A program made the translations under genes and the position numbers. A stretch of DNA of 64,000 nt from Photorhabdus namnaonensis (GTDB taxonomy: Bacteria > Pseudomonadota > Gammaproteobacteria > Enterobacterales > Enterobacteriaceae), in contig NZ_LOIC01000018.1 in the NCBI RefSeq assembly GCF_001684335.1, positions 107,778 to 171,777 on the forward strand, read 5' to 3'. Under the pieces are notes generated by a model. The model was not told the DNA's origin, searched no databases, and worked only from the letters and a program-made list of their open reading frames with translations. Shown one piece after another: positions 37,957-47,604 of this stretch. Each line of letters opens with the position of its first letter. The first letter of the stretch is position 1.

Positions 37957-40431
37957 TCAACACCAAGTCGTCGGGCTGGGAATACATTTCGGTGGATGAG
38001 GGGGTAATCCCGGTGTCATCAATGATTGATAGCTAATACCCTTACTGAGCAACTGATAACGCAAACCACTTGGGCAGGTGGTGTCACCATCCATCGCTTG
38101 AGTAATATCAATTGTCACCCCAAAAGCGACATTAACCGGTTGTAGTGTATTGTCAGCCGCAGTACGGATGACACGTAATGGCGATCCACCACAAACTTGC
38201 AGATGGTTATTCCCGACCTCACTCACCCGAATCACAATAAAGTTACAATATCCTCGGTAACTCAGATCGGTATCCTGCGGCTGGTTAGAAATAATCCAAT
38301 ATTGATCATTTTGCTTTTCAATGATTTTGGCATTAGATAACAGGCTGTAACCGTTATCAGTGAATGCCTGCCGCAACTCTTTTGAGACTGTGCCACTATT
38401 CAATGAACTCATCAGCTCAAGCGCCGCACTGAACAAGGGAACACCTGTAAACTTCTTACCAGCTTCCTCAAGCGGCAAAGCTACCGCGCCATTAGTCAGA
38501 TTAGCGCCAGTCAATTTAGCTTCAGTGAAAATAGTGCCTTGAATTGAAGCAAAAGCTAGAGATGCTGGTTTAAGACCTTGAGTAGGTTCCAACATCGCTT
38601 TACTAAAGTCAGTATTGACCAGATTGGCGTAGGACAAATTCGCCCCATATAACCGCGCCTGAGTGAAATTCATGGTAGATAAGTTAGCCTTTGACAAATT
38701 GACTTGTTCCAAATTGGCGTTATCGGCCCTAGCGTCGCTGCCGTACCAATGAGCGCCAGACATATCAACCGCATACAAATTAGCGCCAGTCAAAATCGCA
38801 TTAGGCATAAATATGTTGGCAAGAATTGCCGCATTACCACCATTATCTTGAGCAACGTTTAATTGCCCCTCCTGACGATGGATAAATAGCGGTCTACCCT
38901 CATGTTCAACCAACCAGTTTTGGCCTAGCTGACGAACCAACACTTCCGCCTGACCGTTAATCAATACCTTGTCTTGATACAAAAGATGACGTAACTGTTC
39001 GGGTAGTTGCTGATTATCCAGTGCTTGAGCATCAGCTTCATCCAAATGTGTCACTGTGGATAAAGCACCAAATTGAGCGCCAGTTAAGTTAACATTTTCC
39101 AGACTCGCATTGGACAAATTCGCCCCTACTAAGGAGACATTACCCAAGACAGTGGAACCAGCCAGATTAGCACCGACCAAAACCGCACCATTGAGTGACG
39201 TATTATCCAGATTTACCTTCTTCATTGATGCCATCAGGAATATGACTTGATCCAACTTCTGCTTACTCAGATTGACCCCATCCATCTGTGCTTGGGTAAA
39301 ATTGGTTTTAGCGGTAATCGTGGCATCAACCAGATCCATCCCTGTCAGCACCGTTGCTAATAAGGTACTGTCGCTGAGATTAAGCTGACTATAACCGGTG
39401 GTTAACGACAACCGGGCGTTGGTCAGATTCGCGCCACTGAAATTAACATGATTGATATTCGCCCCGGTAAAATCAGTCCCTACTAACGTGGCTTGATTAA
39501 AATTCGAAGTCTGCAAAGTGGTATTTTGTAAATTTACCAGCGTCATAATCGCCCCGGTAAAATTGCAGGAAGCCAGACTGGCGCCGCTTAGATCAACATT
39601 AACTAGATTCGCCTGCGATAAATCAGCATTCTCCATTATCACCGAAGGTAACAACGCACCAGAGAAATTCGCACCAGGCGCTTTTAGACGATTTAATACC
39701 GGCTGACCACCACTGCTCTTACAGCCACGGAAAATGGCGTTCGGTAGCTCAGCGTCAGGCATATTAGTATCACTACCCACGATACAGTTTTCAAAAAGCG
39801 CATTTTTGCCATGAACATGCGTTAAATCAGTCTTACTTAAATCACAACCGCTAAAATTGCAATTATCAACTTTGACATTAGTTAAATCAGCGCCAAGCAA
39901 TGTCGAACCATGCAGGTCGGCATTTGACAAATCGACGGTCATCATCACCATCTCATTCAAATTTTCTTCAGCGAGATAGGCAAAACGCAGATCGGCACCC
40001 ATTGCTCCCCAGTCTTTGAGAACTTCCAGACTTTTTGTCACTATGGTACGAGTGAATTGGGCTGACAGAGACGGACTGCTAGTGACTGCCTGCCAAATCA
40101 GCCCAGATTGTTGCGCCACCAAATAGCTGTCACCACTGCTACTGATACGGCGCAGGCGAAATCCAGATCCTCCTACCTCTTCCAACCGGATCTCAGCAAC
40201 CGTACCATCGCGCGGTTGATTAGCTTGAGGAGTATTACCGCTTGCAGCCAAATATTGACCATTACCCGCCTGTAACCAAAAGCCAGTAACGCCATAAGCA
40301 TTAATCATTTGATTAATCGCCCCTGATTGTTTGGCCGACAGGCTAAGCGTACCATCCGCTTGAACCGTAATCAGTTGGCCTGAAGTCGCTGCAAATTGCC
40401 ATTTGCCAGCAAAAAATCTGGATTCGCTCAT
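37957..40431 (-). CDS. Pentapeptide-repeat protein (824 aa)
   Basis: An N-terminal beta-rich domain (about 1-130, FWLQAGNGQYLAASG, fascin/beta-trefoil-like) is followed by two blocks of A(D/N)LXX pentapeptide repeats (about 150-460 and 540-640). These should form right-handed quadrilateral beta-helices. Between and after the blocks are copies of a short unit (VRQLGQNWLVEHEGRPLFI at about 500, QNDQYWIISNQPQ at about 710) that also occurs in the 1482-aa protein of the same operon. The C-terminus is Cys/Pro-rich. No signal peptide. It starts 4 bp after the short glycine-rich gene, with GAGGAT overlapping that gene's stop. Role unknown; not obviously a gyrase-protection protein, given its size and extra domains. 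Confidence 0.88.
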   Translation of the reverse strand: MSESRFFAGKWQFAATSGQLITVQADGTLSLSAKQSGAINQMINAYGVTGFWLQAGNGQYLAASGNTPQANQPRDGTVAEIRLEEVGGSGFRLRRISSSGDSYLVAQQSGLIWQAVTSSPSLSAQFTRTIVTKSLEVLKDWGAMGADLRFAYLAEENLNEMVMMTVDLSNADLHGSTLLGADLTNVKVDNCNFSGCDLSKTDLTHVHGKNALFENCIVGSDTNMPDAELPNAIFRGCKSSGGQPVLNRLKAPGANFSGALLPSVIMENADLSQANLVNVDLSGASLASCNFTGAIMTLVNLQNTTLQTSNFNQATLVGTDFTGANINHVNFSGANLTNARLSLTTGYSQLNLSDSTLLATVLTGMDLVDATITAKTNFTQAQMDGVNLSKQKLDQVIFLMASMKKVNLDNTSLNGAVLVGANLAGSTVLGNVSLVGANLSNASLENVNLTGAQFGALSTVTHLDEADAQALDNQQLPEQLRHLLYQDKVLINGQAEVLVRQLGQNWLVEHEGRPLFIHRQEGQLNVAQDNGGNAAILANIFMPNAILTGANLYAVDMSGAHWYGSDARADNANLEQVNLSKANLSTMNFTQARLYGANLSYANLVNTDFSKAMLEPTQGLKPASLAFASIQGTIFTEAKLTGANLTNGAVALPLEEAGKKFTGVPLFSAALELMSSLNSGTVSKELRQAFTDNGYSLLSNAKIIEKQNDQYWIISNQPQDTDLSYRGYCNFIVIRVSEVGNNHLQVCGGSPLRVIRTAADNTLQPVNVAFGVTIDITQAMDGDTTCPSGLRYQLLSKGISYQSLMTPGLPPHPPKCIPSPTTWC

Positions 40432-40435
40432 GTCA

Positions 40436-41092
40436 TTATCCTCGCAGCAAATGATTTACAGAAACCTTCCCAACTCTCCCAGCCTGACCACCGCTGGCGC
40501 TAATCCCTCCAACACCATATTCTCCATTGGGTGCATGTGAACCGTCACCATTTACCCCACCGCGCCCGGCGATCCCCCCAGCACCACCGGGCTGACCGAG
40601 TCCTCCGTTTCCGCCATTAGAAGTGGCAGATACCGGTTTTGGTAAGCTAGTCTGGTTATATCTGACCCAAACATTACCACCATCGCCGCCATCCCCTCCA
40701 TTGCCGCCATTTCCACCATTGCCACCATTACCACCAACACCACCTGGCTTGCCTGACGATGATGAATGACCACGGCCGCCATTGCCGCCATCCCCCCCAT
40801 TGCCACCATAACCCGCTGTGCCACCATCACCGCCATTACCGCCATTATTGCTAATACGCACCACACTCTGTACGTCAAAACGAGTACAACGCAGGGCAAA
40901 CCACCAGCCAGAACCTGATTGACCATCCAAACCACTCTGACCTGATTGACCATCACCACCAGGGCTACCGGCAGTGGCTGGCTTACGACGAGAAGCATTC
41001 TGACCATCAGCACCCCGTTGACCATCAGCGCCATTGGCTCCATCAGCACCATTCACACCGTTAGTACCGAAAATTTGAATATCTGCGACCAT
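40436..41092 (-). CDS. Short glycine-rich GGX-repeat protein without the N-terminal domain (218 aa)
   Basis: The protein opens MVADIQIFGTNGVNGADGAN with collagen-like GAD/GQ triplets, then GGNGGDGG blocks separated by beta-like strands (FALRCTRFDVQSVVRISNN, NVWVRYNQTSLPKPVSATS) and an end strand GKVSVNHLLRG. This matches the C-terminal half of the larger paralogues, but the 190-residue N-terminal domain is absent. The ATG has a strong GGAGGAGTT before it. It is 15 bp after paralogue 2 and 4 bp before the pentapeptide gene, so it is firmly in the operon. Confidence 0.82.
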   Translation of the reverse strand: MVADIQIFGTNGVNGADGANGADGQRGADGQNASRRKPATAGSPGGDGQSGQSGLDGQSGSGWWFALRCTRFDVQSVVRISNNGGNGGDGGTAGYGGNGGDGGNGGRGHSSSSGKPGGVGGNGGNGGNGGNGGDGGDGGNVWVRYNQTSLPKPVSATSNGGNGGLGQPGGAGGIAGRGGVNGDGSHAPNGEYGVGGISASGGQAGRVGKVSVNHLLRG

Positions 41093-41107
41093 AACTCCTC
41101 CTTGCTG

Positions 41108-42382
41108 TTATTGTTTTTTGCCGTTGATATAAATCGCACCGATAGCACCTGCTTTTCCGGCAGTTCCAGTGCTCCCCGATGAACCACTTCGACCTGGGCT
41201 ACCACTGGTATAACCCGTACCACCACCACCACCGGCACCACCAGATCCACCGTTGCCGCCTTTACCACCGTTACCGCCAACTGCTCTAGCTTGGAACGTC
41301 GCACTTCCCCCTTCATCATAAGTAAAATAGATGTTACCGCCGTCACCCGCATTACCGCCGTTACCACTATTACCACCATTACCGCCAGCACCACCATTAC
41401 CACCATTACCAGCCCTACATTCGCTGGTAGAACCGCCGCCATTTCCTCCTTTTCCACCACTACCACCGTTACCACCGTTACCGCCATTACCACCATTGCC
41501 GCCTTGTGTCAGCATATTCACAAAACCGTTAATGGCGCTTGTTTTAAAATTAACATCATTCGCATTGCCACCATTCTCACCATCACTTCCTCTGGCGCCA
41601 TCAGTACCATTGCCACCGGCGGTACCGTTCGTAGCCGACGTTGCACAGGAGTTTTTATTATCTTTACCAGCACTCCCATTGCTGCCATCTCTTCCATTGG
41701 AGCCATTGTTGCCGCTACCGCCATCACCTCCGTTACTGCCAATATTTTCGAGGTTCGGGCCATCATTATCACCCGGAGTTGGGTATGGATTTGGGGAATT
41801 AACTATGACGACTTCATTCGCTTCAACCGAGCCATTGGTCAAATAAATAATCTTACCGCCAGGTTCAATCGTTATCTTATTAAACACCAAGTTAACAGGT
41901 TCGCCGTGACTCTCTTTACTTCCAACAATCAATGGGTTACTTGCAGTGACAACGATATCTTCACCACTGTATAACGCGACTTTCATCGGAAAACGTTTAG
42001 CGTTCAGAATATCCTCATAATCTTTGACTAAAGGAGAATAACCATAGATATAAGCACTGAAAGCTTTACATATATCAGCATGATTACCGGTGACATTTGC
42101 CAACCGTTCAGCCGAATAGGGTTCAGGTAGCGGATGATGCGGTTCCATTCCGCCTGGTCCATAATCACTGTCAGGCACCCCGCCAAGTTCCTTCAATTCT
42201 TGTATGGTTTGTACGGTAAAAAACGCGGGTGGCACAGTGGCTATTTGCGGGTCGTGAGAAAATATGACCGGCCCGTCAAGATCCGACGTTTTCAATTGTT
42301 TTGGCTGCCGCTCTGTACTGGTCAAATGATAATGCTCACGCAACATAGCCAAAGTTTCTTTAACAGATCTCATTTTATTCAT
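41108..42382 (-). CDS. Glycine-rich GGX-repeat protein, paralogue 2
   Basis: This 424-aa member of the five-paralogue family has the shared N-terminal domain ([21 protein letters not shown] ... [32 protein letters not shown]) and the beta segment NLVFNKITIEPGGKIIYLTNG. Collagen-like and GGN repeats follow, interrupted by NFKTSAINGFVNMLTQ and GNIYFTYDEGG, ending AIYINGKKQ. Conserved Cys residues occur in NSCATSATNG and SECRAG. The start ATGAATAA (42382) overlaps the stop of the 1482-aa gene by 8 bp, suggesting translational coupling. Function unknown. Confidence 0.87.
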   Translation of the reverse strand: MNKMRSVKETLAMLREHYHLTSTERQPKQLKTSDLDGPVIFSHDPQIATVPPAFFTVQTIQELKELGGVPDSDYGPGGMEPHHPLPEPYSAERLANVTGNHADICKAFSAYIYGYSPLVKDYEDILNAKRFPMKVALYSGEDIVVTASNPLIVGSKESHGEPVNLVFNKITIEPGGKIIYLTNGSVEANEVVIVNSPNPYPTPGDNDGPNLENIGSNGGDGGSGNNGSNGRDGSNGSAGKDNKNSCATSATNGTAGGNGTDGARGSDGENGGNANDVNFKTSAINGFVNMLTQGGNGGNGGNGGNGGSGGKGGNGGGSTSECRAGNGGNGGAGGNGGNSGNGGNAGDGGNIYFTYDEGGSATFQARAVGGNGGKGGNGGSGGAGGGGGTGYTSGSPGRSGSSGSTGTAGKAGAIGAIYINGKKQ

Positions 42383-45300
42383 GGGTATTCTCCTGAGTTT
42401 GGGTATAAGTTTGCACATTTAGGATCACAGAGGCGTCACATATCAATTGCCCACCTTGCTTAACAGTCAGAGTGTCTACCGCTACCACGATCGGTTGTGG
42501 ATTCGGATTGCTAATGTTCAGAATCCCCCCATCAGCGATCACCAGTTCTCCAATCGCAAAAACATCAACGGTTGCCGGAAACGTTATTGGCGCTTCAACT
42601 GGGGGAATACCAGAAAGGATCAACAGCTCCGCTGCTGACGACACGTTTGATTGGTGGGAAGGAGCCAGTGACTGAGGGTCGTCAGGCCGTAAAGAACCTT
42701 GCGACGAAGATGGAATAGCGACTTTCTCCGTTACATCGCCCTCCGAGAGACCTAATAATTGCAAGACCGCTTTAAATCCTGAACTATAACTTTTTAATAA
42801 CATATTTTTCTCCGAGAAACTGTAGACAGAAATAATCTGCAAATTATCGCTATCTACTGTGCATATAACCGGGTAACGGGTATTAACATCGGTAATGATG
42901 AAATAACCATTGTTATTGATAGTTTCGATAGTTGCCTGATTACTAAGAGGATGTTTGTTCTCAGCAAAAACGGCGCGGATTTTATCCATATCGTGTTGCT
43001 GGAATATCGGTAGCTGATCTATACCCAGATCGAATATGGGTGTAGTCGGCGTCCACTGGCTGATTTGTGGCTGGGTACGTTGATTTTCCCCCAAGAACTT
43101 GCCGTAATTCATCGCCACTAAAGTACGGAATGGATCTATCGCCAGATGCGCGGCAACAATATGCTGACGTTTAGTTGGATCAGGTACCAGCGTCGAATCA
43201 GGGACAGTGACCAGAAACTTACCGTCAGGCTCATAGATATCGAGGATATAATCCGTTGGATCACGCCCTTCATTACGGTACGACAAAATATAAATATATC
43301 CCTTAGACTCAACCGCCACATCCAAATAAGTTATTCCCTCTGGCTTATTCAGTGGCATATAGGACAGATAATCAGCAACTATAATTTCAGAAGGATTCGT
43401 TACATCAAGGGTTAACAACCAAGAACGGGCGCCAGCAAGATCATCAATTTGCCATTTGACACCTTGACCGATAGCGATGACCCGCACGTTACTCAAATCG
43501 TTGTATACAGATACCGTTGGTCCCTGAGCGGTCAGCGTGTAGGTTGCGGGTTTCTGCGGATCATATACCAACCAGCTCTGCCCTTGCTGTATCACATCAA
43601 CCGTTGTGCTGCCAACCGGGTCAATATTACCGTCTGCGGTCTGGTTATAACTTAGATAGATCCCATCTTGCGCAAAGACGGCAATAATCTGCTCATCCAG
43701 TACTCCGGCATTCAGTGAATAAATAAAGCTCGTATCACTGTTACTAAACAGGAATGTCAGCCCTTGTTCACGAAATGCTTGTTGTAATGCTGGAGAAAAC
43801 ACCTGAGCATCCAGTGTTGCCTGATACTCCGCAGTAGGCAGTTTAAACAGTGTTGCCCCTGGAAAACTTGGGAATGGGTTCCCTTTAGTATCGAACGCCT
43901 GAACACGGGTATTGATTGTTTCCAATAATAAAATGCGACCATCTGGCGTGACAGCTAGGGCAATTGGCCCATGCATGAGCCCTTGTCGAATCCCTTCGCC
44001 AGAGACAATCTGGGCCGCAGGTGCCTGAGCATCCGGGTAGCCCTGCTCACCCAACGGCAGAATCTGCATCTTGCTGTATTGCCAGCTGACAGCAATCACA
44101 TAACCACTTGGATGAACCACCATCGCATCCAGATGAGGAATAGTGAAAGTCCCCCACGACAGCGGATTATCCGTCAAACCAAAATCATGTTTGCCGTCAC
44201 GCAGATCCACCCGACGCAAGTGATATTCGCCGAATCGTGAATCAATAATAAAGTTATAAGGTGTGATGGTTTTGTCGTCCGGTCCTTCGCCAAAACTGTT
44301 ATAACTGATCAGCGGTTGTACTTTGAAACCCACTTCGGATAATTTCAGCCGCTCATTCAACGTGTCATTACTCAGAGTGGAAATGTTTTGCAGCACATAC
44401 ATCTGACCGCTATTGGGTGGGCTTAATGGATCTTCCAATGGAATATTCTGACCGGAAGCCTGATAGCAATAACCCACCTGATAATCTGAATTCAGTATTG
44501 TCATATTGACCAGCTTGCAGATGTTATTGCCGACATTGCTACAATTGGTTGAAGACTGGGTTTCCAACGGCACGCTGCCTTCAATCCACTGATACTCTTT
44601 TTTATCGCTATCGTAAGACAACTGTTCCCAATATTCGTATTGAGTGACCTGAGTCAGAGGTACCAACATCTCTTTTATATTGCCACTGACGCGCATGATG
44701 CCCTCACTGGGGTCATCTGGTTGCGCATTCAGCAGCTCACTGGTATAGCTCCCCGCTAACCAGCCAGTAGCGGAATAAACATTAGCCTTAATTTTGAGGG
44801 TTCCCCCCCAACCAACCGAATTGAAATTAAAAGTTAGCGGCTTATTGGAACTGGTTGTAGGTAATGGAATAGTCTGGGTGTAGTAGGTGCCGTTGGTATA
44901 TTCGACCGTCACCTGGCACTGCACTCCCACCGGCGGCCAGATTGCGGTTTCCGGGCGCCCCACTTCACCATGAGCGGGATCAGGATGCAGGGTAAAAGCC
45001 AAAGTCATTTGGCGCTTGATATCCACTTCCAAAGTGGCTGGCGTAGAGAGCAATTCCCCTGTAGTCACTGCAATCTGAGCCAAATCTAGCGCAATTGAAG
45101 CAATCCGGAACGCCCAACCCACCACAGGAACCGCCTGAGCGGCTGCACTGGCTGCTATCTGAGCTGTAACATAAGCGGCTAACGCTTCCAGTCCTTTTTT
45201 AGCCAAAATACCAATGGCAATACTGGCTAAACTGGTGAGCACTTTTTTAGTATTGAATAACGCTGAACCGACAGCGGCGCCACCGCCAATCAATGGGAAA

Positions 45301-46823
45301 GCAATACCTGCTAATATGGCAACGTTATCCTTATTAGAAATAAAGTCTTTATACCATTGAGTATTGGTTACAGCGGCTCCAGCCAACATCATGAGGGATG
45401 GAATACCGTATTGGAACATACCGGTTAAAATCACTCCCGGCCAAACAATCGGGTTTTCCCAACGGGAAGTTCCCAAACCACCAAACAAGAATTTAGCTGC
45501 CTGAGCTTCAGCCGGCCAAGGCAAACCAAAATTAGTGGGATCAGTGGGCATCGGAATTCCCATAATCGTATTGACATTAGCCAACACCCCAATGGCTTTT
45601 TGTGATTCCGTTTCAAATAACGCCGCCAGCTCAGGAGGGAAATAAAACGGCCAATCACCATGAACTGTTGGATTATCAATCGGTTGTTTCATCTCAGTGT
45701 CTTTAAAGAATTGAATATAGACACCTAATTGACGTAAATATTTATTCTTAAAATCAATGGAAAAATGGCTCTGCCCAGGATCGTAATGGATGCTGTCAGG
45801 ATACACATCCATACCGTGATTAGGTGTACGGTTAGTGGCCGTCCAAATTTGACTAGTATTTCGCGGAGCATCCAATGCTGAAGCTTGATCTTTGAATTCG
45901 GTAACGTCGAGAGACGCACTTTGGCTGACACTCCAGTTATGATTTTGCAAACGGGTGTCATTATGCGAGGTTCTCAACGCATTAGAGGCCGGCGATCCTG
46001 AATAGTTCTCCGTTTCATCCGACAGATTATATTGCATCACCGGATCACCTTCGGCGAAAATCACCTGCCCGTCTTGACCAACCCAGTCAAATTCATAAAA
46101 CATCTCGTTGCCATCAGGGTCAACCAATTGACCATAAGTGGCAAAACCGCCGGTCTCTGTCGCAGGTCCCTGACTTGATATTGATATAGCCAATTCATAA
46201 ACCCGGTTATATTGCTGTGGGTCTATTTCCTGCGGTGGGGCAATATGCGCATTCATCACAATTGATGCTGCATAAGCCTGACTGTTAGACAATTCTGGGT
46301 GGGAAAATACAATAGAACAGGCAACCTCCCAGGGTGTTTTCACTTCATTAGCCGCAACCAACAAATCGCTACAATGAATAGGGTTTTGTGCTAAATGTTG
46401 GCTATTAACACCGAGAGCGCTAAGTTTACCTGGCAAAGCCACCGCTATATTATTTACGGCCAGTTTTTCTATGTTACGTTTGGCATAACGACGTAAATGA
46501 GCGTTAGGGATATGGTAAGAAAGATGGTAAAGAACCGGTAACGAAGAACGGTAAGGCCCGGATTTATCACCAACCACTTTAATTAGAGTAACGTGATTAG
46601 GTAAAAAATAGTGTTCGGGTACCTCCGCAAAGTGGCTAATATTGTGTGAACCGTAGCGCAGAACCATATCTATTGCAGGATTTTCTCCAGCTGCTCTGGC
46701 TAAACTTGACTCATCATGTTCTTGCAACGGTATATTATATTCACCAACCCAAAGGTTTAATTGACTGGATTGGGTACGTAAATGGCCTTGAGCTAGGTCA
46801 AAATGTAGAATATGCTTTTTCAT
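42375..46823 (-). CDS. Large protein with hydrophobic centre and NHL-like beta-propeller sequence (1482 aa)
   Basis: I do not recognise a named family. Residues about 1-470 are mixed. Residues about 480-650 hold several long hydrophobic Ala/Gly-rich helices (GVILTGMFQYGIPSLMMLAGAAV, AFPLIGGGAAVGSALF, AAVPVVGWAF-type) that could insert in a membrane. Residues about 880-1300 contain NHL/propeller-like repeats (AMVVHPSGYVIAVSW, IALAVTPDGRILLLETINTRVQAFDTKGNPFPSF). Two copies of a unit shared with the pentapeptide protein follow (GQSWLVYD at about 1078, NNNGYFIITDV at about 1306). The last 60 residues (VDVFAIGELVIADGG...VAVDTLTVKQGGQLI) resemble the beta segment of the glycine-rich paralogues. 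It is the first gene of the operon, with no signal peptide. Confidence 0.8.
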   Translation of the reverse strand: MKKHILHFDLAQGHLRTQSSQLNLWVGEYNIPLQEHDESSLARAAGENPAIDMVLRYGSHNISHFAEVPEHYFLPNHVTLIKVVGDKSGPYRSSLPVLYHLSYHIPNAHLRRYAKRNIEKLAVNNIAVALPGKLSALGVNSQHLAQNPIHCSDLLVAANEVKTPWEVACSIVFSHPELSNSQAYAASIVMNAHIAPPQEIDPQQYNRVYELAISISSQGPATETGGFATYGQLVDPDGNEMFYEFDWVGQDGQVIFAEGDPVMQYNLSDETENYSGSPASNALRTSHNDTRLQNHNWSVSQSASLDVTEFKDQASALDAPRNTSQIWTATNRTPNHGMDVYPDSIHYDPGQSHFSIDFKNKYLRQLGVYIQFFKDTEMKQPIDNPTVHGDWPFYFPPELAALFETESQKAIGVLANVNTIMGIPMPTDPTNFGLPWPAEAQAAKFLFGGLGTSRWENPIVWPGVILTGMFQYGIPSLMMLAGAAVTNTQWYKDFISNKDNVAILAGIAFPLIGGGAAVGSALFNTKKVLTSLASIAIGILAKKGLEALAAYVTAQIAASAAAQAVPVVGWAFRIASIALDLAQIAVTTGELLSTPATLEVDIKRQMTLAFTLHPDPAHGEVGRPETAIWPPVGVQCQVTVEYTNGTYYTQTIPLPTTSSNKPLTFNFNSVGWGGTLKIKANVYSATGWLAGSYTSELLNAQPDDPSEGIMRVSGNIKEMLVPLTQVTQYEYWEQLSYDSDKKEYQWIEGSVPLETQSSTNCSNVGNNICKLVNMTILNSDYQVGYCYQASGQNIPLEDPLSPPNSGQMYVLQNISTLSNDTLNERLKLSEVGFKVQPLISYNSFGEGPDDKTITPYNFIIDSRFGEYHLRRVDLRDGKHDFGLTDNPLSWGTFTIPHLDAMVVHPSGYVIAVSWQYSKMQILPLGEQGYPDAQAPAAQIVSGEGIRQGLMHGPIALAVTPDGRILLLETINTRVQAFDTKGNPFPSFPGATLFKLPTAEYQATLDAQVFSPALQQAFREQGLTFLFSNSDTSFIYSLNAGVLDEQIIAVFAQDGIYLSYNQTADGNIDPVGSTTVDVIQQGQSWLVYDPQKPATYTLTAQGPTVSVYNDLSNVRVIAIGQGVKWQIDDLAGARSWLLTLDVTNPSEIIVADYLSYMPLNKPEGITYLDVAVESKGYIYILSYRNEGRDPTDYILDIYEPDGKFLVTVPDSTLVPDPTKRQHIVAAHLAIDPFRTLVAMNYGKFLGENQRTQPQISQWTPTTPIFDLGIDQLPIFQQHDMDKIRAVFAENKHPLSNQATIETINNNGYFIITDVNTRYPVICTVDSDNLQIISVYSFSEKNMLLKSYSSGFKAVLQLLGLSEGDVTEKVAIPSSSQGSLRPDDPQSLAPSHQSNVSSAAELLILSGIPPVEAPITFPATVDVFAIGELVIADGGILNISNPNPQPIVVAVDTLTVKQGGQLICDASVILNVQTYTQTQENTHE

Positions 46824-47519
46824 TTGGATTTTATCTCTCTAAATGACTATTTTCGTTATCACAATAAATACTCAATAACCGTATAAATAACTCGGCGGAA
46901 AACCCAGAAAAAATAATTCCCATGAGAATGAATACATCCTCCTATAAACTTATTTTTTAAATGAGAAACACCTGAAACTAAGTAGAAAAAGATTTATCTA
47001 CTTTACTGAAATCAATTGAATGTGACATTTAAACTCTACAATTAAGAATATTAATGCGATTTCAAATTTTTTCCATCAACTAAAGAAAATATTTATGTGA
47101 CGCATAGCTGGTTTTCAATGTTAGCTGATTAAGAGTTTCAATTTTAAATCTTTATTATCCGAAATTATTAGCAAATAAAAATAAAATAACAACCCTCAGC
47201 AAGATGATATTTACTCATAATTACAACAAGATAAAAACACACAACCAATGAAATTATTAGCATGAGTTAAATTAATAGTAAAAATAATTATCTGAAATAA
47301 TAAAGCCTATCTTCAATAATAAAACCAACCCTTGAATAAATTAACGCTTAAACGATATATCAGAATCTGATTTTATTGCCAATTATAAACCATTCTGTTT
47401 ACAATACTTTCCAAATGTTTTAAACGCATCACCAATACTGTGAAATAAAATATTATCTTAGTGGCATTTAAAAAATAAAAATAACCGAGTCAGACCGTAA
47501 TACCCTCCGTTCACTCAAG
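46824..47519. other. Leader region of the 1482-aa gene (repeat family member)
   Basis: About 700 AT-rich non-coding bases. The part nearest the gene (about 46840-47110) resembles the leaders upstream of 48864, 50763 and 52981, with CAGAAAAAATAATTCCCATGAGAAT, GAATGTGACATTTAAACTC and a diverged version of the GTGATATATCAC palindrome (about 47097). The rest shows no recognisable feature. Confidence 0.5.
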
Positions 47520-47546
47520 TACTGACTGCCTATTTAGCAGTCAGTA
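47520..47546 (-). terminator. Hairpin terminator after glycine-rich paralogue 3
   Basis: TACTGACTGC and GCAGTCAGTA form a perfect 10-bp stem with a 7-nt loop, 59 bp past the stop codon of the gene at 47605. The T-tract is weak. Confidence 0.6.
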
Positions 47547-47604
47547 TTTAGATACCACAAATTTGAATATCTATTCCCTAACGCTTCAATAAAAGTATTT
47601 GGTG

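Noticed and set aside
41331..41846. Long plus-strand frame rich in Pro-Pro-Leu repeats opposite glycine-rich paralogue 2 (similar ones at 49718-50227 and 52179-52391)
   Set aside because: They are antisense readings of GGX codons (GGN triplets give PPLPP on the other strand). There is no ribosome-binding site, and the minus-strand genes are clearly the conserved ones.
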